In this document: positions 15,001-18,911 of the stretch, in pieces | Position numbering within the stretch: position 1 is the first letter of the stretch | Layout: every line of letters begins with the position of its first letter | NCBI GenBank assembly: GCA_947631535.1 | Contig: CANRLU010000012.1 | Span: forward strand, 1-35,969 | Length of the DNA: 35,969 bases | Source of the DNA: an uncultured Clostridia bacterium | GTDB taxonomy: Bacteria; Bacillota; Clostridia; Oscillospirales; Ruminococcaceae | Direction: 5' to 3' | Program-made: the position numbers and the translations under genes | The notes under the pieces: model-generated | Database searches by the model: none | What the model was told of the DNA's origin: nothing | The model's input: the letters and a program-made list of their open reading frames with translations, nothing else

Positions 15001-17442
15001 GAAGGTCGTGCCGTAGGCAGGGTTCATTCTGACCTCGTCGCGGTCAACATTGCCGGTGGGGTTGATTATTCTCACCGTTTCGCCGGCGCTGTTCGTCGAT
15101 TCGCTGAGGATCTCATTATCTATACGGAAGAATCTGTATGTAGTGTGCTTGATTTTCTCGTCGGGGTCGTCTTTGGTGATTTCTTCCAGCGAGGGGACAA
15201 ACTGCACCGCAGTGTCGCTGTTAAGGCGGTATATCCAGCCCTCGGCCCAAGCTGCCGCAGAGGAACCGCCGGGAGCGTCGGCTCCGTCCCACTTTTCGGC
15301 GGTCGCGCCGTTGTCGCCGAGATACCAACCCTGTTCGAATTCTTTTTTACCGGCATAATCCTCGCCGTATTTGGCTCTGATATAATCATCGTTGAACTGC
15401 CAGTTGTATTCCGCGGTTTCAACAATGCCGTAGTAATGCCCGAAGAGGGCAAGGCCCTTTACGTCCTTGACCTGCATATATTTGCCGATAGGATCGACGT
15501 AGGTGACGGAGTCGTCAACGCCGAGGTCGTTGTTACCGGTAATAGGAGAGAAGACACTGCCGAGGAGCGACTGAACAATACGGTCGAGCAAATCGCTCAA
15601 GCCATCAAAGCCTGTCTGATAGTAGTTGTCTTCCGGCACGTAGTTGATATTCTCTATGATTTTTTCAACGGTTATTTTGCTGTGCCAATCGTTACTGCTA
15701 TACGCGCCGCTTTCGTTTGTCACTTGGTCTTTTGTGGTATTTAACTCGATGGTAATGTCATTTGTATTCGAAGCAGAACTTGTTGTGTGTTTAGTAAATT
15801 TATCAGTAACGCTGCCTTTGTCTTTCCACTCTTTGAACAGCTCATAAGCCGCGTCGATGAAAGCCTCTTCGGAATCTTTTTCTGCATCTAAATTCTCGCT
15901 GGTTCTATCAGACTTACCAGGATCGTCCTCAAAATATTTCTCCGGCCCCAGAATTGCATCGATAGTTGCTTTTATCTGCTTATCGTACAATTCTTCATAT
16001 TTTTTGTTATCACTTGCATATATGGAATAACAGCGCAGCGAAACAGGATTGCCCTCTCTGTCGCTGACATCTTCGTCGTTATAGTAAGCTTCAACGGCAG
16101 ATTTATAGTAAGACGCCGTCATAAGGGTCTGGAAAATAACGGGCGCAGCATCGCCGGTGCCGGTCAACTGGCTGGGGTTGTAATAGTTTTTGTCGCCCTC
16201 GTTCGCTTCAGTTCTCGGGCTGTTATATGCGAGATCATACTCCCAGTTGACATTGTTCCAGTTGCTCAGTACCTTTTCCCAAGCTTTGGCATTGCTATCT
16301 GTTGAGGCTGTGGGCTGTATCCATGCAAGGTCGCTCGCCTGACCGTCGGTCAGGTGGATAAGAGCGGGAATCCTAAGATATTCATCGCCCGTGGTAGTCG
16401 TCCATGTGCACTCATTATTGTCCTTGATGAACTGATCCATCGCGGCGGCAAAGCCTGCCTGCGGGTTGGTGATATGGCCGACATGATAGGGCTCGTCGCC
16501 CTCAGTATTTTTTTCTTTAGCTTTACCGTTGCCGGTTGTGTGACCGCCGGTGCCTTTATATGTACGGTTGCCGGTACCATTTTCTTCATCAATTTCATGC
16601 GCCTCGTTACTCGTTTCACCGGCGTTGTCGGCATAGTAAGTTATAGGGTCTCGACCTTCCGGCGTTACATTGGCTTCAATGGTAAAATGAAGTCCTTGCT
16701 TGTTGCCGTATTCTTCAATATACGTAGCCGTCAAACTGCCGTTGGTATAATGACCAAGCGGAACAAGGACAGCCGCGGTGGCGCCGTAAACGACAATACC
16801 GAAACGCGACTTAGGGTTCCCATTGATCAATTTTTCAATAGAATCATTTAACGCGGTTACTGTTTTATATATAGGGGAGGTATCAAAGTTATCTTTAGTT
16901 GCAACTTTTTCATCAGTGGGAATCTGACCCATTGAGCCGGATACATCAAGAACAAACATAACGTCATAGGGCTGCGGCTCATTGATTATCTGAGAGCTTG
17001 CGAGAGTTGAGAAGACATGCAAAAATCCGGAGTCGAGCGCTACTCTGCCCGAGAGTCCGTCATCTTCAGGTTCAAGTGTAAGGACATTAGAAGAGCTGTC
17101 CCAGTTACTGTCGCCGCCCTTATCGGCAAAATTATAGGCGAAGACCGTTTTATCCGACCACAGACGCCCGACATAACGCGTGTCGTTGGTAAAATCGAGC
17201 ATGGTCTTATAGGTGTCCATAGTGCTCGGGTCAGCCTGGCGCACAACGTTGTCAAGCACAACGGTTTTCGGCAGAGGAGCCTCGCTTTCGGTGCCGCTGT
17301 CTTCCGCAGGCGCTCCCGAGGGCACTCCTGCCTGCTCGCCCAAAGGCGCCGCAGCAACAACAACATCGCCGACCGTTGACATTATCATCAACAGGCTCAT
17401 AAGCAGCGAAACTATCCTTCTTAATACTCCGCTTTCTCTCAT
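1..17442 (-). CDS. Giant VWA/DUF11/pilin-repeat surface adhesin, partial (3' end outside window)
   Basis: The gene reads from ATG at 17442 in one open frame to base 1, 5814 codons with no stop, so its C-terminus and any cell-wall anchor are outside the window. The start is fixed by a GGAGG 8 nt upstream; another ATG at 17449 is out of frame and too close. Residues 1-31 are a signal peptide (RRIVSLLMSLLMIMS core). A VWA domain spans about 150-500, with MIDAS DVSGSM at 166-171 and LTDG at 364. About 500-1800 is poorly recognisable. Then come about 14 DUF11-type modules (VGDEITYxIxWxN, ITDxLDxGVxF), about 10 SpaA/DUF7601-like modules (TKxVxGxE, LPVGTKYTVTE) and three Spy0128/FctA-like pilin modules near 4200, 5311 and 5684. 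These families form stalk-like surface fibres, often with isopeptide bonds; VWA domains commonly sit at adhesive tips. The inferred role is attachment, ligand unknown. It probably depends on the adjacent invertible promoter. Confidence 0.93.
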   Translation of the reverse strand, partial: MRESGVLRRIVSLLMSLLMIMSTVGDVVVAAAPLGEQAGVPSGAPAEDSGTESEAPLPKTVVLDNVVRQADPSTMDTYKTMLDFTNDTRYVGRLWSDKTVFAYNFADKGGDSNWDSSSNVLTLEPEDDGLSGRVALDSGFLHVFSTLASSQIINEPQPYDVMFVLDVSGSMGQIPTDEKVATKDNFDTSPIYKTVTALNDSIEKLINGNPKSRFGIVVYGATAAVLVPLGHYTNGSLTATYIEEYGNKQGLHFTIEANVTPEGRDPITYYADNAGETSNEAHEIDEENGTGNRTYKGTGGHTTGNGKAKEKNTEGDEPYHVGHITNPQAGFAAAMDQFIKDNNECTWTTTTGDEYLRIPALIHLTDGQASDLAWIQPTASTDSNAKAWEKVLSNWNNVNWEYDLAYNSPRTEANEGDKNYYNPSQLTGTGDAAPVIFQTLMTASYYKSAVEAYYNDEDVSDREGNPVSLRCYSIYASDNKKYEELYDKQIKATIDAILGPEKYFEDDPGKSDRTSENLDAEKDSEEAFIDAAYELFKEWKDKGSVTDKFTKHTTSSASNTNDITIELNTTKDQVTNESGAYSSNDWHSKITVEKIIENINYVPEDNYYQTGFDGLSDLLDRIVQSLLGSVFSPITGNNDLGVDDSVTYVDPIGKYMQVKDVKGLALFGHYYGIVETAEYNWQFNDDYIRAKYGEDYAGKKEFEQGWYLGDNGATAEKWDGADAPGGSSAAAWAEGWIYRLNSDTAVQFVPSLEEITKDDPDEKIKHTTYRFFRIDNEILSESTNSAGETVRIINPTGNVDRDEVRMNPAYGTTFPTDYKKEEYQNTPGAYKLSDLRIWVEDSGDYSDAKLEDSGSHTDSNFDEALYINIPVNMLPLRTVTIDLSQNDPKYTTNCEQYLKDEKGEVLKEDEKPVVNPAYVASFPLRVFYTVGIENDYIKVNSDGSHSIDLTGVSLEYLAQNRANTQDAATSRGVYLGSVEFFSNWYAPAARYGDYATTLTDYTFGDPMVSFSPSTDNRYYIFEKALPLYDAAYVFVKEKPEDEGQWRRVVIKEESSNDSRTFLPGEFGGRLIAQDLEGVTISSNTGDTSKAINDKLKELKKEDPVNGDIVLLKSDRLDNVTRPSDDDLASDETKKDPFPSDGYYFFAIEYYTNDSGAANGVQYVITRKGSEFGSAYHTSGITNGNMLVWHDLSENKYPDYPYLSYTETKDLTRGRQYIGYPLDETTGYYQGCNPDDEDETNDLPSSTTGINQDMVNNGQWVVATKPGGLRVGGLAQAVQQKGGDELHSYSSSYIESRFPDYADAIWGYYDNNITRTANNYYLPTISSSSKAGEEDIIVNVYLGNNGRLIVNDTELLLTKLIEAGPLSGADADPDKEFDFQVYIEGFTEDEQAIVVKYNPETKQWQRQLHYIDLELSGLLFLQTSDGSLALVDHNGKRLIKSYRAELNADGEYKYKYKYADGSGEYDPKDDYVMQGESKVSGPFYVYIGSNANTVDTVNAPPTGMRVFHNDAVDSNGNVSLDDITAKFYKNAKTEKDPSEEDTPEEGSPEADPNKDTEITGDKLSDWNSVSKADYVKFFANNVWLFNEEAYTEFSKARAISEDGPVGIGSETKPEGAETLDILLLHDLELMKVSFNSTSDLITIESDYRTSSAYWRETVPFGERFATEDDVKEGKATEVGQKVELQDSELCFPAEVGAKAVNTASVRLKSGWGLLFNSLQTGTNYALVEHLGDDDLEQGYGLSRIEHVQQSTTTEYTAASFKDNETPHEHDYYVSGDTATKGSAMKMEAGHFYNAWNLLKEETEINGEAAEQNKDTELYPPVNVGDEITYTIKWANNTEEPGEVRITDFLDMGVDFVKAGMVPGDGAKANYVYGSGSVTETHPKFSGTTDDGKYAYYIEYDPVKRSVTWIIGSSIDASKDSSSEGSETVGGPNFEAGYVGNVKNGDYGVVTLTVRVNDKAEKKWTYGPGSGEGVPGGENEEDNLLYNRATVAVGDNSYTTNIVTNPCGTPDKNETHINGEKIDYKSKPEDGGDGVYDPDKNLWEGPAVHVGDIIEYEITFGNNIAEPAVITITDPLDKNVSFYEAEVGDITLEAGQKHASGTISLEYTDEDGKSATIDSVLADIWLRERDGVTYVIWEIGSPTEEIPSTGKQEFYVSSKQTPIPPTATGKVILRVKVEDGALEEHKVDNYADVQVGNSRTVRTKTVENKIPEPEKTEVTPGNGNQVGVGEEITYKITWQNQNANPAVVTITDPLDIGVDFLEASVGDDVILNYASTEYTGYVTIGNVSVPVKITYTSYDNDAEAHTDDHRVVWTLGEEDEVGEGGVITKKGVKVPGNSSGEVILKVRVNEKAVQKWTYNESEDSGAEGTGKDYEVVNRASVKVGNDDAQFTAVVENPVPEKTEEGDKEDAPLQVGDSVTYNIHWKNGNDKPATVVVTDQLDNGVYFESASFGGVKIDTENTTASGEVDIHIDGVEGTVKVPLTVEYKDGTVTWTFGNDAVKVPAGGYGDAVLTVKVNENAVKTWSYETSSADTNDYKIVNRARVEVDNVGAYTTEVENPVPEKTEEKPGEDGLVKVGDDIVYHIGFSNTNDAEATVTITDVLDPGVSFDSASYGGVTLNKDDADGKAEEGNITITYTEDDVNKLYTVTWTITNVESGSSGEVTLNVKVNENAFKPWDYDAVVGADDDNKVVNRAKVQIGEHSSYTSKVENPVTEKKETVPGADKPVKVGEEITYEISFSNTEDKNAKVTITDQLDIGLEFVSASYNGVELEAGKTAGNSVEKDGITIAYTEVDNVHTVTWTLTNVAPGTAGKVILNVRVNENAVKTWSYETGSADTNDYKVVNRAEVEIGDKSIVTSEVENPVPEKTETKINDSDAGDPTYSETDYADDTLEDGDVEAKYGDVEVGNTITYNIGWANTADKTASVVITDVLDPGVDFESASYTDAVNLKAAGNTTGNVTIKDKSVSVNIKYDEATRTVTWTFDAPENTSGTVELVVRVNHNATPAGKVKNRATVSVDDNPNVTSWVTNDTPNGGFSVSKIVDNNGVDYGEEAKFNFTVTLTSPDGKKLNLKKTVDDETKMSVYELVEDDESTAGDTTVTFTLENGETVRFVKLPYGTTYTVEEDEDNKYDTSINGEKSERREYTGTISEDEPNITVKFTNTRKVTKLTLEKLIENGLPSDAEHKFRFTITTEYNGEKTTHDLSSKDGKIVISEKIPTGTRFMITEEFADEFGKDFNSTFAVMVTVNGETQTLEAVDGWYTIGDSVTDISVICTNTRKTGELRVDKTVFGDYASPDDRANEFKFTLDLTDGSVPIDMEIEADIYAIADGKDTLFASRKISRDDEDGLYTFTLKHNQYIIFKGIPVGAAYTVTEVRDGKYLVYTGTTVDNATPNDDALVSGKITEERASEHFFNRPKRMPEKTETSPGEEKVVGIGEHITYNITWSNDYTEPATVVITDKLDEGVDFVRARSILGSVALEGSNGADVSTEKDKVKITYDSATHTVTWEIAAAAGESNSVELEVVVNDKARFVWDYADGSDDIVSGGADDYKVVNRAHVKVNNDSSYTSKVENHVIDIDIEKWQSAVHADGTEQEMTQDRFEVDANDVVTYYLHVTVSGDKGAKLTDVVVHDTVPEGLTYVSGSGKYGKNVEEIKDAAGIVEYSYDEDTREIAWIIGEVTVGENNDFWVTFDVNVPYSDKDEWDNTGTVTSKELPEEHSKKVEIYEQHGALKLKKTVEKGTEGDKTNRLYTFQFSFKKNGEYLDNFQFDYHIVVPSPISARVPMRSPAGAAYTPIAGYSDNTAGKLTHENNEISLKNGWTVVIEKLPIGVTFEITELDPEEDFDVNIKTGSENIASGGGVEFSDYTPKDNKYTMTGEITANKETSIINVEYINSREPEKPKKTEESYGEEKPDPDKEPEPEDDGTLVYGDVKVGDEIVYKITWHNYEASEADVVITDTLDLRGGLEFVNAKFDGTSKIVVTSKDIDPEEGSATKADSKYNSINVAVDADKGTTIEWKISNAESGAEGYVLLTVRVTEDAIKEGNDPHIVENTARVRVGTNAVQETNPVENKVYTGSLIITKVIDGTEDAAAEFEFEITLTDSEGKPLTGTYDYTISGESEGEYKISAGKGTIKLKAGQTATITGLPVGTKYTVTETENINDGYVFKGATVGEENAVLGKNNSITGTITAENSDIAIVVTNKPCEPAQDEFKGLKIFKYDDEAGTRIELTKGEFEFTLTAEDGAPMPEGAEGTTMIVTNAEDGSFSFGNIEFTAVGEYKYTVSETRKTSDGSIIYAANKGIVVTVGEKVTDDGVANELEIKSVTVGGKPVSPSDGILNLEFTNTYKTGKLTVEKTVEGESDNTGFEFRLTLTPPAVVGAEWSEIVDVTPSATSENNEDGSVTYTFTLKANETVTVENIPYGTTYTLTEAENIDDGYVFKGATVGGVAVPDLVAGGEITGTITAENSDIAIVVTNRDIPEPKKTETEYGGKNPAEGEPDKKDDGTLVYGDVKVGDIITYEISWENYTAGTADVVVKDTLSADVEFVSASVKDKEGSLNSKETLTGDNFVIEYNGKTVTWTIKNAASGAKGTVVLRVKVLESAVKNDTVNNTASVKVGNENEQDTNPVENKVGKGSLSITKVIDGTEDAAAEFEFEITLTDSKGEPLTGTYDYTVSGESNYEYKISAGKGTIRLKAGQTATITGLPVGTKYTVTETENINDGYVFKGATVGGVAVPDLVAGGEITGTITAENSDIAIVVTNRDIPEPKKTETEYGGKNPAEGEPDKKDDGTLVYGDVKVGDIITYEISWENYTAGTADVVVKDTLSADVEFVSASVKDKEGSLNSKETLTGDNFVIEYNGKTVTWTIKNAASGAKGTVVLRVKVLESAVKNDTVNNTASVKVGNENEQDTNPVENKVGKGSLKVTKQVVVDDGETIDTEKEFIFEVTFTIGDEPLKEEYSYTKTKVGDNGEIVTVESKTIKSGETFTLRHGETVTFTGLPEGTTYTVSESKPEDYVVSAPDNCTGTIEKDTTSEAIPVVTFRNRPVHKPEKEEEAPGNGGSVTVGDELTYNITWYNDLNTAADVTVTDTLDEGVDFVSASVGEFVLNAGDSVTENVTEKTEGGITISYNKGTHTVTWTISNAAKESSGTVTLKVKVNENAVLAVEKEEITNKAHVKVGNENEQDTNPVENKVGKGDLKIEKQIADSESLDPEILNTEFTFTVTFRDQNGDTLTGDYVIKHGESEKTISGGENFTLKAGESVTIFGLPAGATYTISETPNDRFVKLDDITGTITAGDVSVNTVTVTNRWIKPDSITIDGIKTLDGKPSTVPFDFVITNVQSPEGVEAPMPAKTAVQNNTEGLFSFGPIEFTKPGTYVYEIREVAGDSDDYIYDTTVYTVTVEVTSDPETGALTAAKTITPETKSGKVEFNNKLLKAEISIEKTQRIDVPESVPTKEMLDVKPGDVIVYELTVTVTGDVGATVKNVTVTDTVPTGLTYVAYSAVPAENVTVLGNELTWKLGDIKIGESGKETRKVSFKATVPFVEVSTKWTNIGYLTTGDEPDPTPSNEVESETGAIAVTKRVDGEENCTEDFSFELTLTPDEAGKVIDKLVTKLNGGAEAVVTLTGNKYSFTLKHNDRIVISGIPVGTKYELKELGHEGYYSTISPNSKGTVPEPSKAGTAEVITVEVVNKKYTPAKLSLDGEKHLTFTDGKEAALTAGEFSFELTAKDGAPMPKDSADGITMTVTNDAEGKFAFDEITYDTVGTYTYTIREVNDAKDGYTYDDTVYTVTVEVTADPETGALTAKKTITAPAEAVGFVFNNTK
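2701..3308. repeat. Perfect 608-bp direct repeat, copy 1
   Basis: This block inside the giant adhesin gene is identical, base by base as read, to 3556-4163 (offset 855 bp, exactly 285 codons). It encodes the end of a SpaA-like module plus one complete DUF11 module, about 202 residues. Identity ends abruptly at both edges. Very recent duplication or gene conversion is implied; an assembly artefact is the alternative. Confidence 0.95.
3556..4163. repeat. Perfect 608-bp direct repeat, copy 2
   Basis: This is the second copy of the 608-bp block, in the same orientation as 2701-3308. The ORF track shows the duplication too: the plus-frame shadow ORFs at 3110-3301 and 3965-4156 have identical translations. 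The DNA between and after the copies encodes diverged modules, so the exchanged unit was a module combination and not the whole 855-bp period. Confidence 0.95.
4952..5221. repeat. Near-identical further copy of the SpaA-like module block (cf. 3281-3550)
   Basis: About 270 bp encoding YVFKGATVG through the upstream part of a SpaA/DUF7601-like module matches 3281-3550 with only scattered differences (offset 1671 bp). It shows a third round of module copying within the same gene, older than the perfect 608-bp pair. Edges are approximate. Confidence 0.8.
16000..16995 (-). other. VWA domain of the giant adhesin
   Basis: The N-terminal globular domain of the giant protein begins with YDVMFVLDVSGSMGQ, a canonical beta strand plus DxSxS metal-ion-dependent adhesion site. 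About 200 residues later comes IPALIHLTDGQASD, the second MIDAS loop. The spacing is longer than in a minimal VWA domain, implying insertions, as seen in pilus tip adhesins. Domain edges are approximate. Confidence 0.8.
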
Positions 17443-17450
17443 CTCTCATA

Positions 17451-17455
17451 CCTCC
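17451..17455 (-). promoter_or_regulatory. Ribosome binding site of the giant adhesin
   Basis: GGAGG lies on the minus strand with 8 nt between it and the ATG at 17442. It decides the start codon, because the out-of-frame ATG at 17449 has only 1 nt of spacing. Confidence 0.85.
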
Positions 17456-17480
17456 AAAAGGACTTTATAAAAGAGCCGGC

Positions 17481-17504
17481 ACTACATTATTTGTATAATG
17501 TAGT
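17481..17504. repeat. Left recombination site (IRL) of the invertible promoter
   Basis: This 24-bp site has perfectly complementary 10-bp arms, ACTACATTAT and ATAATGTAGT, around an asymmetric TTGT centre. Its partner at 17723-17746 has the same arms but the complementary centre ACAA, so the two sites are in inverted orientation. That is the layout tyrosine recombinases use to invert the DNA between sites. It lies in the leader of the giant adhesin gene, 38 bp upstream of the ATG. The flanking CCGG on both sides extends the dyad to 15 bp per arm in the present orientation. Confidence 0.9.
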
Positions 17505-17658
17505 ACCGGAATAGCAGTCGGAGTGAGGGATAGTTCAATTTTAATATGCCGAAAAGAAAAAAGACATAATAACAACCCCCGTATGTAAAAATTTACCGCG
17601 AGGAAGTGTTCATTATGCCGAATATTGATTTAGGGAGTAATAAATTTTTCAAAAAATA

Positions 17659-17687
17659 TTGACATTTTCAGAGCTCTGTGATAAAAT
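17659..17687 (+). promoter_or_regulatory. Strong promoter inside the invertible segment
   Basis: TTGACA (17659-17664) is followed by a 17-bp spacer and TAAAAT (17682-17687), reading rightward. In this orientation transcription runs over IRR and then antisense into the recombinase gene. After inversion it would drive the giant adhesin. The expected start point is near 17694. Confidence 0.8.
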
Positions 17688-17691
17688 TGTG

Positions 17692-17720
17692 ACCGAATAG
17701 TTGATGGAAGACTATTCGGT
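17692..17720. promoter_or_regulatory. 10-bp perfect dyad at the transcription start of the switch promoter
   Basis: ACCGAATAGT and ACTATTCGGT form perfect 10-bp arms around a 9-nt loop, beginning 4 nt after the -10 box. There is no T-run, so a terminator is unlikely. It could be an operator for a DNA-binding protein, an accessory site for the recombinase, or a 5'-end RNA hairpin. It lies inside the invertible segment, so it moves with the promoter. Confidence 0.65.
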
Positions 17721-17722
17721 TT

Positions 17723-17746
17723 ACTACATTATACAAATAATGTTGT
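17723..17746. repeat. Right recombination site (IRR) of the invertible promoter
   Basis: The arms are ACTACATTAT and ATAATGTTGT (one mismatch to a perfect dyad) around an ACAA centre, the reverse complement of the TTGT centre in IRL. The site ends 4 bp from the recombinase stop codon, tying site and enzyme together physically. Confidence 0.9.
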
Positions 17747-17750
17747 TATA

Positions 17751-18590
17751 TCACGTCCAGCTGGGAATAAGGCGAAGACTCTCGATCTGCCGGCGATGCT
17801 CTGCGCCGGAGGTCATTATATATATGCGCGTTGTGTTTATCGACGTGTGACCCAAGATATCCGCGAGCCGCGCGATATCTTTTTCTATGCTGTAAAATGA
17901 CCGCGCGAAAAGCTTGCGTAAGTTATGCGGAAACACTTTTGTCGGCATAACTCCTGCCCTAAGGCAGAGCCTTTTCATCGCGGTCCAGATATTTGAGCGG
18001 TCTATCGGGCGCCCCGAACGCGTTCGGAAGATTATTCCGCTCTTTATTTTATGCTTCCTGACGTAAGCGTTCAATTTTTTTGCGAGTTCCCTCGGTATTA
18101 TTATATTTCTGAACTTATTCTTGCATCTTACCGTGACCTCCCCCTTTTTTATCGTCTCGACCGTGAAATATTGCAGTTCCGATACCCTGATTCCCGTCGA
18201 GCAGATCGTCTGAAGAATCAGGCTGAGGCGTTCTGCGGTTCGGGCTGCATCGAGCAGGCGGATATATTCTGCTTTGGTGAGCTCCTTCTCTGCCGGACTG
18301 AAAAGCTCCTTCTGAGCTTTCATATAGCTCACCGTGCAATCCGGTCTGCCGATGAACTTCACAAAGCTGTTGACCGACGCCAGCATGGTATTGACACTGC
18401 CTGCGGTATATCGGCCAAGACCGATGAGATGGTTTTTGTAGCTGATGCAAAGTTCCTTTGTTATGGGCTCGCTGCCGGCAAATTCCAGAAAGCCCTGCAC
18501 ATCTCTGACGTATTTTGAAATCGTAACCGCCGATTTCTCTTCGCTGTCAAGATGCGCCTTGAATTCAGCGAGAATTGTGCTGTTAGTCAT
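17751..18590 (-). CDS. Tyrosine recombinase, probable invertase of the adjacent promoter switch
   Basis: This 279-aa protein is a complete Xer/phage-integrase-type enzyme that cuts and rejoins DNA through a covalent phosphotyrosine link. Residues 1-85 look like the helical SAM-like DNA-binding domain; about 100-279 is the catalytic domain. All active-site residues are visible: R135 in STGIRVSEL, a lysine in CKNKFRN (K157 or K159), H222 and R225 in HNLRKLF, H248 in LGHTS, and Y257 in TTRIY. The ATG at 18590 has a GGAGA-type RBS. It lacks other phage genes nearby and its stop is 4 bp from IRR, which argues for a dedicated promoter-inverting enzyme like RecV of C. difficile, not a prophage integrase. 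It has its own promoter. When the switch points right, as here, its 3' end receives antisense transcription. Family call is certain; target is inferred from position. Confidence 0.93.
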   Translation of the reverse strand: MTNSTILAEFKAHLDSEEKSAVTISKYVRDVQGFLEFAGSEPITKELCISYKNHLIGLGRYTAGSVNTMLASVNSFVKFIGRPDCTVSYMKAQKELFSPAEKELTKAEYIRLLDAARTAERLSLILQTICSTGIRVSELQYFTVETIKKGEVTVRCKNKFRNIIIPRELAKKLNAYVRKHKIKSGIIFRTRSGRPIDRSNIWTAMKRLCLRAGVMPTKVFPHNLRKLFARSFYSIEKDIARLADILGHTSINTTRIYIMTSGAEHRRQIESLRLIPSWT

Positions 18591-18646
18591 AACTATTTCT
18601 CCGTTATAAAAAGATTCGCCCTCCTTTTTCGGCTTGCGTATTTCTT

Positions 18647-18675
18647 ATTATGAACAAAAAATCACAAAATGTCAA
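18647..18675 (-). promoter_or_regulatory. Promoter of the tyrosine recombinase gene
   Basis: On the minus strand TTGACA (18675-18670) is followed by a 17-bp spacer and CATAAT (18652-18647). It sits outside the invertible segment, so recombinase expression should not depend directly on switch orientation. The leader to the ATG at 18590 is about 50 nt. The rest of 18676-18845 shows nothing recognisable. Confidence 0.75.
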
Positions 18676-18845
18676 CAATCGGCAAAAATTTTATATGTGC
18701 AGAGACCTCTTCCCGAACCGGCACTCCTCACCGATATAAAGCATACTTAAACCTCGGATGCAGGAAACGATAAAATAATCGGCATATATGTAACGATATG
18801 TTTCGCGCTTTCAAAGAATAAATCGGCAGCGAACAAAGCGCAATG

Positions 18846-18889
18846 TAAAAAATCCCCCGCCCGCACTCAACTGAGTGCGGGCGGGGATC
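18846..18889 (-). terminator. Rho-independent terminator of the S8 protease gene
   Basis: Just past the protease stop codon a long GC-rich stem (CCCGCCCGCACTCA pairing with TGAGTGCGGGCGGG) is followed on the minus strand by ATTTTTTAC. Stem, tight loop and T-run are all in the right order for leftward transcription. Confidence 0.88.
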
Positions 18890-18911
18890 ATATTAAACGC
18901 TAAGCTGTTTG

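Larger units (their letters stand above)
17505..17722. other. Invertible promoter segment (phase switch), present orientation reads OFF
   Basis: This 218-bp segment lies between two inverted 24-bp sites, next to a tyrosine recombinase gene and directly upstream of a giant surface-protein gene. It holds one strong promoter, which here points right, away from the adhesin. Inversion would place that promoter about 91 nt upstream of the adhesin ATG. I found no good promoter reading left within the segment. The arrangement matches phase-variable switches known in Clostridioides difficile and Bacteroides. Inversion itself is inferred, not seen. Confidence 0.82.

Noticed and set aside
17505-17658. 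A second promoter reading left to the adhesin in the present orientation
   Set aside because: Candidates such as TTTACA or TTGTTA on the minus strand lack a -10 box at a workable distance, though a weak promoter cannot be excluded.
17614-17661. 15-codon ORF with a GAGGAAG upstream inside the invertible segment
   Set aside because: It is very short, has no promoter reading into it, and ends within the TTGACA region of the switch promoter; it is more likely chance.
17751-18590. Prophage or integrative element marked by the tyrosine recombinase
   Set aside because: No other phage, conjugation or tRNA attachment features are nearby, and the paired inverted sites beside it explain it better.
18676-18845. 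Possible gene or RNA between recombinase promoter and protease terminator
   Set aside because: No ORF with an RBS, no stable long hairpin and no family-like RNA motif were seen.
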